A DNA stretch of 60,598 nt from an uncultured Clostridia bacterium (GTDB lineage Bacteria > Bacillota_I > Bacilli_A > RF39 > UBA660). Position 1 is the first letter of the stretch; each line of letters begins with the position of its first letter. Below are positions 25,101-32,820 of the stretch, one piece after another. The notes below the pieces were generated by a model that was given only the letters and a program-made list of their open reading frames with translations, ran no database searches and was not told the DNA's origin. Both the position numbers and the translations under genes were made by a program. Where the stretch lies: NCBI GenBank assembly GCA_945871105.1, contig CAMBUO010000007.1, positions 1 to 60,598 on the forward strand, read 5' to 3'.

Positions 25101-25593
25101 ATTTCTTATTTCCAAAACGATTAAATGGAAATATTACAAAAGAAGTTTTACCTAGTATATCTTCTTCTTTAATAAGACCAATATAACGTGAATCATTAGA
25201 AACAGGTCGATTATCACCTACGACAAAATAATATCCCTCGGGTATTTTTTCTTCTAAAATAAAATCAGGTGTTTCTTCATGATTAAATTTTTCAGCTACA
25301 TTTTTATTATTAATATATAATTTATTATTTTTATATTCAACTGTTTCTCCTGGTAGGCCAATTACTCTTTTAATTAAATATTCTTTATCTTTTTTAATAA
25401 CAACAATATCAAAACGTTTAATATCTTGAAAACGATAACTTATTTTATCTAAAATCATTATATCTTTATCTTTTAAAGTATTATTCATACTATCACCATT
25501 TACTTTAATTGGGGTAACTATAAAATGTTTAATTAATAAAACTATTACAATAATAATAACATAACTTAATATTTCTTTTACTTTATCATTCAT
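25099..25593 (-). CDS. lepB: Signal peptidase I
   Basis: Removes signal peptides on the outer membrane face. The 164-aa product is normal for the short Gram-positive SipS-like enzymes. It has one N-terminal TM helix (~10-28), catalytic Ser35 in NGDSM, the catalytic Lys in YLIKRVIGLPGE, and the C-terminal VVGDNRPVSNDSR box. The ATG lies only ~12 nt after the rplS terminator stem and no SD is visible upstream (TTTTTTGTTAAT), so initiation and transcription are unusual. Confidence 0.95.
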   Translation of the reverse strand: MNDKVKEILSYVIIIVIVLLIKHFIVTPIKVNGDSMNNTLKDKDIMILDKISYRFQDIKRFDIVVIKKDKEYLIKRVIGLPGETVEYKNNKLYINNKNVAEKFNHEETPDFILEEKIPEGYYFVVGDNRPVSNDSRYIGLIKEEDILGKTSFVIFPFNRFGNKK

Positions 25594-25599
25594 ATTAAC

Positions 25600-25624
25600 A
25601 AAAAAGATAAGGTCAAACCTTATC
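25600..25624 (-). terminator. Terminator of rplS, directly ahead of lepB
   Basis: GATAAGGT / ACCTTATC is a perfect 8-bp stem with a TTG loop and a T6 run. It starts at the rplS stop codon and ends 7 nt before the lepB ATG. Confidence 0.9.
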
Positions 25625-25962
25625 TATCCTCTCTCTTTGATTTTGTATTGACCAACTAAATCTCTTAAGAAGTTTAACTTAGCACGTCTTACTTTACCTT
25701 TTTTAATTACTACAATATTAGCAATTTTTGGAGAATGAATTGGAAATGTTCTTTCAACACCAACTCCATATGAAACTTTACGAACAGTAAAAGTTTCACT
25801 TATACCAGAACCATGTCTTTTAATAACGATTCCTTCAAATGCTTGAATTCTTTCTCTTTTTCCTTCGATGATCTTAACATCAACTCTAACAGTATCTCCT
25901 ACACGAAACTCTGGAACGTTAGGATTTAACTGTGACGCAGTAATTTTGTCAATTACGTTCAT
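25624..25962 (-). CDS. rplS: 50S ribosomal protein L19
   Basis: A 112-aa L19 of normal length, located at the 30S-50S interface. Conserved segments include [60 protein letters not shown] and [12 protein letters not shown]. The SD is AAAGGAAAG. The leader is ~55 nt with a near-consensus promoter, and may hold an autoregulatory structure (see the promoter entry). Confidence 0.97.
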   Translation of the reverse strand: MNVIDKITASQLNPNVPEFRVGDTVRVDVKIIEGKRERIQAFEGIVIKRHGSGISETFTVRKVSYGVGVERTFPIHSPKIANIVVIKKGKVRRAKLNFLRDLVGQYKIKERG

Positions 25963-26050
25963 AATACACTTTCCTTTCTAATCATGATTATACTAAGACC
26001 TAGCAGCGAATCACATTTAAGAATATATCATACTTTTAATGATTTTGCAA
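25963..26050 (-). promoter_or_regulatory. rplS promoter and leader
   Basis: TTGCAA (26045-26050) - 17 bp - TATATT (26022-26027), extended by TG. The leader contains TTCGCTGCTAGG and the palindrome TAATCATGATTA. This recalls r-protein leaders that bind L19, but I cannot confirm a match to that family. Confidence 0.6.
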
Positions 26051-26069
26051 ACAATTTTTTCAATATTTC

Positions 26070-26783
26070 TTAAATTTCCTTAATAATATAAGATTCTTTA
26101 ATTATTTTTTGAATATTATTAATTAAATTAGTATCTATTTTGGTAAAATATAATTCTAGTTTAAAGTTAGTATCATTACTAATTTCTATACTATTTAATA
26201 AAGGAATAGCCATATTTAAAATAGGAATGGAAAGATATTTTTTTAATTCATTTATTAATAAAGGATAATGTGTACAACCTAAAATTAAAATATCATGATT
26301 AAACACTTGTAAACAATAATTTTTTATAATACTAAGATCTAATTTATTATTTTCAATCATAGGTACAAATTCTGGTGTTTTTATTTCTAATACATCTTTA
26401 GCTATTAATTTATCTTTAAATATATGACTATCAATTGTTCGATTAGTTGCAAATATTGCCATAGATTTATAATTATTATGATTTAAATAATTAATAGTAG
26501 GCGTAATAATATCATAAACAGGAATAGTAGTCATTTTTTTTAATTCAGAAAAACAGGTTGAACTAATAGTACCACATGCAATAATAATAAAATCAACTTT
26601 TTGTTTAGCAAAAAAACTAATAATAGGTTTTACTAATTTTAATAATTCTTCTTTATCTTTTGTTCCATAAGGTAAATTTTTGGTATCACCATAATATATA
26701 TAATGATTATTCGGATATTTTTTAATAAATTCTTTTAAAACGGTTAATCCACCGATTCCGGAATCAAACATACCTATTTTCAT
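26070..26783 (-). CDS. murI: Glutamate racemase
   Basis: Makes D-glutamate for peptidoglycan. The 237-aa product begins GMFDSGIGGLTVLKE and has YYGDTKNLPYGTK, both family hallmarks, plus the second catalytic Cys in LGCTHYPLL. The first catalytic motif reads ACGTISS where most racemases have ACNT(A/S), and the protein is ~25 residues shorter than typical. Both Cys are kept, so racemase activity is likely, but substrate preference is less certain. Confidence 0.88.
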   Translation of the reverse strand: MKIGMFDSGIGGLTVLKEFIKKYPNNHYIYYGDTKNLPYGTKDKEELLKLVKPIISFFAKQKVDFIIIACGTISSTCFSELKKMTTIPVYDIITPTINYLNHNNYKSMAIFATNRTIDSHIFKDKLIAKDVLEIKTPEFVPMIENNKLDLSIIKNYCLQVFNHDILILGCTHYPLLINELKKYLSIPILNMAIPLLNSIEISNDTNFKLELYFTKIDTNLINNIQKIIKESYIIKEI

Positions 26784-26821
26784 AAATCCTCCTATTTTCC
26801 TATTAATTATATTCTTATTAA

Positions 26822-26847
26822 GAAAAAGTATAGAACTAATCTATACT
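26822..26847 (-). terminator. Terminator of the serS operon
   Basis: AGTATAG / CTATACT is a 7-bp stem with a 7-nt loop and a T5 run. The 5' arm overlaps the serS stop codon. Confidence 0.8.
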
Positions 26848-28129
26848 AATTTGTTTTAATTTCACTCATACCACCCATATATGGTCTTAAAGCTTCCGGA
26901 ATAGTAATAGTTCCATCTTTTTGATAATGATTTTCTAAAAAAGCAATTAAAGCTCTAGGACTTGCTAATACCGTATTATTTAAAGTATGAACATAATAAG
27001 TACCATTCTCACCTTTAGTACGAATTCCTAAACGTCTAGCTTGAGCATCACCTAAAGTTGAACAAGATCCAACTTCAAAATATTTTTGTTGTCTTGGACT
27101 CCAAGCTTCAACATCACATGATTTAACTTTTAAATCAGCTAAATCACCTGAACAGCATTCTAAAGTTCTAACTGGTATCTCTAAACTTCTAAAGAAGTCA
27201 ACCGTTAATTTCCACATTTTATTATACCAATCCATAGAATCTTCTGGTTTACAAAGAACAACCATTTCTTGTTTTTCAAATTGATGAACACGGTAAATGC
27301 CTCTTTCTTCAATACCATGAGCTCCTACTTCTTTTCGAAAACATGGTGAGTAACTAGTTAAATTAATTGGTAAATCGCTTTCTTTAATTATTTGATCTTT
27401 AAAACGACCAATCATAGAATGCTCACTAGTTCCAATTAAATACAAGTCTTCCCCTTCAATTTTATACATCATATTTTCCATTTCGGTAAAGCTCATAACT
27501 CCAGAAACAACATCAGAACGAATCATAAATGGTGGAATACAATAAGTAAAACCATGATTAATCATATAATCTCTAGCATAAGTTAACATAGCTGAATGAA
27601 GTCTAGCTGCATTACCCATTAAATAGTAAAAACCATTACCACTAGTTCGACCACTTGATTCTTTATCAAGACCACTCATCTTCTCTAAAATATCAGCATG
27701 ATAAGGTATTTCATAATCTGGAACAACCGGATCACCAAATTTTTCAATTTCCACATTTTCCGTATCATTTTTACCAATTGGAACACTTGCATCAATAATA
27801 TTAGGAATAGTTAACATAATTTTTCTAATTTCTTTATTTAACTCAACTTCCTCTTCTTCCATTGAAACTAGTTGATTATTAATATCAGTTACTTTGGATT
27901 TAGCCATTTCTGCTTCTTCTTTTTTGCCATTTTTAAAAAGCATGCCAATTTCATCACTTATTTTTTTTCTTTCACTACGTAAATTATCACCATTAGCTTT
28001 TAATTCTCTTGATTTTTTATCAAGTTCAATAACTTTATCAACAAGTTCTAATTTTTCATCTTGATATTTCTTTTTAATATTTTCTTTAACAACATCAGGG
28101 TTTTCCCTAACAAATTTTATATCTAACAT
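26846..28129 (-). CDS. serS: Seryl-tRNA synthetase
   Basis: A class II synthetase of 427 aa, standard length. The N-terminal coiled-coil arm (~residues 30-100) binds the long variable arm of tRNA-Ser. The catalytic domain shows motif 2 (FRKEVGAHG, RGIYRVHQFEKQE), the ETLECCSGDL-type segment and motif 3 (NGTYYVHTLNNTVLASPRALIAFLE). It is the second gene after a serine T-box, 1 nt after the HD hydrolase stop, so both are controlled by uncharged tRNA-Ser. Confidence 0.97.
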   Translation of the reverse strand: MLDIKFVRENPDVVKENIKKKYQDEKLELVDKVIELDKKSRELKANGDNLRSERKKISDEIGMLFKNGKKEEAEMAKSKVTDINNQLVSMEEEEVELNKEIRKIMLTIPNIIDASVPIGKNDTENVEIEKFGDPVVPDYEIPYHADILEKMSGLDKESSGRTSGNGFYYLMGNAARLHSAMLTYARDYMINHGFTYCIPPFMIRSDVVSGVMSFTEMENMMYKIEGEDLYLIGTSEHSMIGRFKDQIIKESDLPINLTSYSPCFRKEVGAHGIEERGIYRVHQFEKQEMVVLCKPEDSMDWYNKMWKLTVDFFRSLEIPVRTLECCSGDLADLKVKSCDVEAWSPRQQKYFEVGSCSTLGDAQARRLGIRTKGENGTYYVHTLNNTVLASPRALIAFLENHYQKDGTITIPEALRPYMGGMSEIKTN

Positions 28130-28130
28130 T

Positions 28131-28637
28131 TTATTTCTCCTTTTTCATACTATCTAATTTATTTAAAATTTTATTATAAGCAGGTATATATCTTTTAGTA
28201 ACTCTTTCATAATCGTTAACCGATGGATCTTTAATCCTATTAATATCAATATTATGAGTTAAATCAGCTAATTTAACCTCAAGAGCCAACTTATTATCAC
28301 TATTAATTATTCTTTCAATATAATCAGGATAATATTCACCTTTTTGCTTAGTTAAATAAGTTAAAGCTTCAATTATATCATCTGAATAACCAAATTCTTT
28401 TAAATCTTTGAAAGTAACATCTGTATCTTCAACAACATCATGTAATAAAGCAATTATTTTTTCTTGATAATCACTAACACCTGCATAAACTTTCATTAAA
28501 TGATTTAAATAAGGAAGTCCTCCCTTATCAGTTTTTCCTTCAAATAATTTAACTACTAATTCTAAAGTTTTAAATAATAAATCATTAGAAGCTTGTAAAC
28601 TATTATATTCTTCTTCTGTAAAATATTTTTTTAACAT
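28131..28637 (-). CDS. SpoT/MESH1-like HD-domain hydrolase (candidate small alarmone hydrolase)
   Basis: A 168-aa protein consisting almost only of an HD domain. PYLNHLMKV is the first His, ALLHDVVEDT is the HD plus the ED signature of ppGpp hydrolases, and VKLADLTHNID is the final Asp. There is no synthetase or TGS/ACT domain. (p)ppGpp hydrolysis is inferred from the HDxxED signature; a nucleotide pyrophosphohydrolase is the alternative. An upstream in-frame start would translate the T-box terminator; the ATG at 28637, with AGGAGGGAAT, is the real one. It is the first gene of the Ser T-box operon. Confidence 0.8.
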   Translation of the reverse strand: MLKKYFTEEEYNSLQASNDLLFKTLELVVKLFEGKTDKGGLPYLNHLMKVYAGVSDYQEKIIALLHDVVEDTDVTFKDLKEFGYSDDIIEALTYLTKQKGEYYPDYIERIINSDNKLALEVKLADLTHNIDINRIKDPSVNDYERVTKRYIPAYNKILNKLDSMKKEK

Positions 28638-28647
28638 ATTCCCTCCT

Positions 28648-28836
28648 AAAAAAAATAAAAGAATAGTACTAAGGAGTGCAAAGCACGGTACCATCCTTTC
28701 TTTTACTCAATTAAATAACGGTTTTAACCGGGATTGATTAGATCCAAACTAAGAGGAGATAAATAGATTTTATTATAATTTTCCACCAACCAATTACTCT
28801 CTCAAAATAAAGATTCTATTATTATCTCTTAGATAA
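28648..28836 (-). promoter_or_regulatory. Serine T-box riboswitch
   Basis: The T-box AAAGGATGGTACCGTGC and pairing TCCTT form the antiterminator at 28671-28699. The competing terminator pairs AAAAGAA...TGGTAC with GTACTA-TTCTTTT and ends in T8. Stem I starts right after the yneF stop: CTAAGA-GATAA pairs with TTATC-tcc-TCTTAG. The specifier on its 3' side reads UCU (28765-28767) followed by A, which is Ser. That agrees with serS in the operon. Confidence 0.93.
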
Positions 28837-28839
28837 TTT

Positions 28840-29049
28840 TTACATATATTTTTGCATTTGTTTCATCATTTGATTAACTTGTTTTTGGGTAGGAGTTCTT
28901 CCCATTCCACTCATTAAAGTTTTAATCATTTCCTCATTAATAGGAGGATTTTTTTTCATATATTTCATTATTAGTTTTCTCGATACAAAGAAACCTACTA
29001 CTCCTCCAGCAATAAAACCAAGAGCAATTTGTAATATATCTAGCCACAT
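28840..29049 (-). CDS. YneF family (UPF0154) membrane protein
   Basis: A 69-aa protein with one N-terminal TM helix (GFIAGGVVGFFVSRKL) followed by the family hallmark KKNPPINEEMIKTLM and the C-terminal QKQVNQMMKQM. The function is unknown; it is conserved in Firmicutes. Its stop codon abuts the Ser T-box leader, so the T-box may be intra-operonic. Confidence 0.9.
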   Translation of the reverse strand: MWLDILQIALGFIAGGVVGFFVSRKLIMKYMKKNPPINEEMIKTLMSGMGRTPTQKQVNQMMKQMQKYM

Positions 29050-29158
29050 AATATCAACTCCTTATAAGTATATTACTATAATAAAAGAAATATTTCAACT
29101 ATTATTTGTAAAATTAGAAAAAAAATAGAAAAGATAAAATTTTAATTTAGATTTACCA

Positions 29159-30823
29159 TTATGGTTTATTACTCATTATATAATCAACATTCATATTGTT
29201 ATATTTTTCTTTATCGCTTTTACTATCACACGAATAAGTGGAAACTTTTAATCCATTATTATGTAAAGTATTTACTATTTTTTGACTAATTATTTTTTTA
29301 TTTATATTTACACCTATTGCTTGGGATTTCTTTGCATCATTTATTATTCTTGTTAATCCTGTCGAACTATTGTTCCATAATAACCATGTTACAGCATTTG
29401 GTTCAATTCTTTTTATTTCAACTATGTATTCAACTATACCACATTGCCAAACAATTTGATCTAACATACCATATGATTTTACCATATTAACGGCATCTTG
29501 AACCATTTTTTTCCAACTTCCATATTGTTTGAAATAAGAAGAAGATTTTAAATCAACTATACCTACTAAATTATATTCTTTTATTATTTTTAGATATTCT
29601 TCAAATGAACAATAGCTTTTACCTCTATCATGAACCATTGCTAGTCCATTTCCTCGAAGCTGCAAATCACCTTCTATTCCATAATATCCTGCTTTTGCTG
29701 CTGCTAGATAACTTTCTTTTGAATTATCTTTAGCACCATTTACTCTATATCCCATATGAGATAATTGTACATATCCATTTAGTTTTTTATCTAATTCTAT
29801 ATTACATACTATTTTACTTTTATTACCTGCAGTATCATATACTAAAACATATACTTCTTTTTCAAGTCTTCTATTAAATTCATATTTTGAATATTTATTT
29901 TCAGATAATAAAATATTAGAAGCATAATAACTATATTTAGCAATTCCACTATTATCAGTTGCTGAAACATTAATTGTAGATTTTGTTAAAGTATTACTTA
30001 CCTTACATGTTCCAACTGGAGGAATTGTATCAATATTTTTAATTTCAACATCTTTCTTTTGAAAATTTCCAAATTTATCGTAAGCATAAATTGTATAAAC
30101 ACCATTTTTACTAACACTATAATTGTAATTTTTACTTGCTATTCTATCACCATTCGGTAACACTAAATATGCAAAATTTGTACCTGATGCCTCTATTGAT
30201 ATAACAAAATTATTATTAGATTTATTCTCAACTTTAGTTGTCAATTCTAAATCATTTATTGCTAAAACTCTTATTTGCTTTTCTAATGTTTTTTCATAAC
30301 CTTTATAAGATAAAACATATTTTATAATATAATTTCCAGGAATACTAGTATCAACATTATTCTCAATAGTAACATAGCTTATTATATTTTCATTATCATA
30401 TAATGCTATAACCCCATCATCTATGTAATTATCATTTTGATTAATTATAACAAGCTCATCATTTTTTAGTTTAAAAATTATCTTCTTTTCATCAAATCTA
30501 TCATCTTTAATTATATTTATAGTTCTTGTTTTTACATAACCATCTTTAGAATAAATAATTTTTTGTTCGCCAATAATACTTGTATCTATTTTAGAAACCT
30601 TTATGCCATCTCTTTCAATTTTACCATTACAATAATAATAATATCCTGGTTCATTATAAGGATCATTTTTATATAAAGTCATATAATCTTCACCCATAAG
30701 TACTATTTCACATTTACTTATATTATTATTTTCATTATTTTTACTAATAAATATGAATATTAAAGCTAAAATCAATATAATTAAAAAAAGTATTATTATT
30801 AAGTATTCTTTAATTTTTTTCAT
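29159..30823 (-). CDS. Membrane-anchored Ig-like protein with GDPD-like C-terminal domain
   Basis: About 554 aa: an N-terminal signal anchor, then repeated bacterial Ig-like (DUF5011-type) domains over ~residues 35-330. The C-terminal glycerophosphodiester-phosphodiesterase-like barrel contains SHMGYRVNGAKDNS, AAKAGYYGIEGDLQLRGNG, MVHDRG and VGIVDLK. His, the E-x-D pair and the second His of the GDPD site are present. The usual HRG reads HMGYR and the ENT is KDNS, so chemistry may differ. The Ig domains suggest an extracellular, wall-associated enzyme perhaps acting on teichoic acid or lipid head groups (inference). Start: the ATG at 30823, with GGTGG upstream. Confidence 0.75.
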   Translation of the reverse strand: MKKIKEYLIIILFLIILILALIFIFISKNNENNNISKCEIVLMGEDYMTLYKNDPYNEPGYYYYCNGKIERDGIKVSKIDTSIIGEQKIIYSKDGYVKTRTINIIKDDRFDEKKIIFKLKNDELVIINQNDNYIDDGVIALYDNENIISYVTIENNVDTSIPGNYIIKYVLSYKGYEKTLEKQIRVLAINDLELTTKVENKSNNNFVISIEASGTNFAYLVLPNGDRIASKNYNYSVSKNGVYTIYAYDKFGNFQKKDVEIKNIDTIPPVGTCKVSNTLTKSTINVSATDNSGIAKYSYYASNILLSENKYSKYEFNRRLEKEVYVLVYDTAGNKSKIVCNIELDKKLNGYVQLSHMGYRVNGAKDNSKESYLAAAKAGYYGIEGDLQLRGNGLAMVHDRGKSYCSFEEYLKIIKEYNLVGIVDLKSSSYFKQYGSWKKMVQDAVNMVKSYGMLDQIVWQCGIVEYIVEIKRIEPNAVTWLLWNNSSTGLTRIINDAKKSQAIGVNINKKIISQKIVNTLHNNGLKVSTYSCDSKSDKEKYNNMNVDYIMSNKP

Positions 30824-31020
30824 ACTTACCACCATATATTATGGTAACAAATTTTTAACAAAAAGTCATTAATTTTTCTTAAATTTATTTACAAATATAT
30901 TAAAACAAATATTTTTTTATTCTTTTAAAAATCAAATTTATATTTTATTCTAATCATTTGTTAAAATTATCTTTCTTTTTACTAATTTTTTCGTTATAAT
31001 TAAAAAGAATAGGAGAATAT

Positions 31021-32775
31021 ATGTTAGGAAAAATAAAAGAAATAAATAATAATAATTTAATAATTGAATATCAAGAAAATCAAGAATTAAATTTATTAAA
31101 TCACTTTGTTAAAATAGGAAATAATATCATTGGTGAAATTATTAATATCAACGAAAATCTTATAACAATAAAATTACTAGGAGAAATTATTAATCAAGAA
31201 TTTAGTTATGGAGTTTTAAAAAAGCCAAGTTTAAAAGAATCAATTAGTTTAATTGATGATAATAACTTAAAAATAATTTTAAATACTTTAAATTATCAAG
31301 AAGATAAAGATTTAATTTTAGGAATAAATCCTATTTATAATCAAGAAGTAACTATTAAAATAAATCCTTTTTTTCAAAATCACTTTGCTATTTTTGGATC
31401 AACTGGTTCAGGTAAATCATGTGGTATATCAAGAATTATTCAAAATATTTATAGTAAGAAAAACTATATTGCATATCACTCTAATTTATTTATCTTTGAT
31501 AATTATGGAGAATATTAACCAGTTTTTAATAATTTACCTAATTTAAATCCTTATCTAAGTGCAAAAAGTTATACAACTGATTTAACGAAAAATAATTTAA
31601 TTAATATTCCTCCTTGGTTATTAGGAATCGATGATCTAGCTATCCTTTTAAATGCTACTACCTCTAGTCAATTATTAATAATTGAAAAAGCTTTAAAATA
31701 TGTTAATGTCTTCGCTAGAGAAGAAGAAAGTTATGTAAAAATAAAAAATGATATTATCGCAAGAAGTATCATTGATATTTTATTAAGTGGTAGACCTCCT
31801 GTACAAATAAGAGATCAAATATTTTCTATTTTATCATTTTATAAAACAAAAGATTTAAGTTTAGAAACTATTATTTCTTCTCCTGGTTATAATCGAGCTT
31901 TAAAACATTGTTTATTAATAGATCCTGATGGTAAAATAAGAGAAATGGAATTATTAATTAATTTCTTTAACGAATACTTACTTGAAAATGTTAATTTAAG
32001 TTTACCAGATGGAACATTTAGATATTCTTTAAAAGATTTAGAAGATGCTCTTGATTTTGCTTTAATTGATGAAGGAATATTCAAAAGTGAAAAAATATAT
32101 GATGAATCAAATATTATTAAAGTAAGACTTCATGCTTTAATAAATAGTAGTAATAGTATTTTCTTTGATGCTAATAATTATATTTCAAGAGATGAATATA
32201 TTATTAATTTAATTAAAAGTATTAATAACAATAAAGCTCAGATAGTTCATTTTAATATTAGTTATATTGATGATAGATTAGCTAAAACAATTGTTAAGAT
32301 TTATTCAAAAATGTTATTTGATTATGCTAAATCGAGAAATGATCGAGGAAGTATTCCTTTTCATATTATTTTAGAAGAAGCACATCGTTATGTTCAATAT
32401 GATAATGATATTAACTTACTAGGATATAATATCTTTGAAAGAATTACTAAAGAAGGAAGAAAATACGGAGTATTACTAGGTTTAATTTCCCAAAGACCAG
32501 ATGAATTATCCGAAACAGTTGTTTCCCAATGTAATAATTTTTTAATCTTTAAAATGAATCATCCCAAAGATTTAGAATATATTAAAAAATTAGTTCCCGA
32601 TATTACCGAAGATGAAATAAATAACTTAAGAGTATTAAAACCAGGTAGCTGTATTGGTTTTGGAAATGCTTTTAAATTTCCAAGTATTATTAAATTAGAA
32701 TTACCAAATCCTACTCCTTTAAGTAATAACACTGATATTTCTAAAAAATGGTTTGTTAATATAAATAAAAATTAA
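31021..32775 (+). pseudogene. HerA/VirB4-type ATPase interrupted by one in-frame TAA
   Basis: One continuous frame of 585 codons with a single TAA at codon 166 (31516-31518). Before it come a beta-barrel N-terminal domain and Walker A FGSTGSGKS, then FIFDNYGEY directly before the stop. After it the frame continues (PVFNNLPNL...) through Walker B HIILEEAHRYV, SQRPDELS and LKPGSCIGFG, as in HerA-like DNA-translocating ATPases (DUF87 family). No other lesions are seen, so the mutation is very recent, a sequencing error, or a rare recoding event. AAA to TAA is the simplest change. Confidence 0.85.
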
Positions 32776-32779
32776 ATAT

Positions 32780-32820
32780 AAAAAAACGGATATTTTATAA
32801 CAAAATAAAGCCGTTTTTTT
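32780..32820. terminator. Bidirectional terminator between the HerA-like gene and pbpB
   Basis: A 10-bp stem AAAAAAACGG / CCGTTTTTTT with a 21-nt loop sits between convergent genes. Confidence 0.85.

Noticed and set aside
31887-32084. Antisense ORF inside the HerA-like gene
   Set aside because: It is a shadow of the strongly conserved plus-strand frame with no SD.
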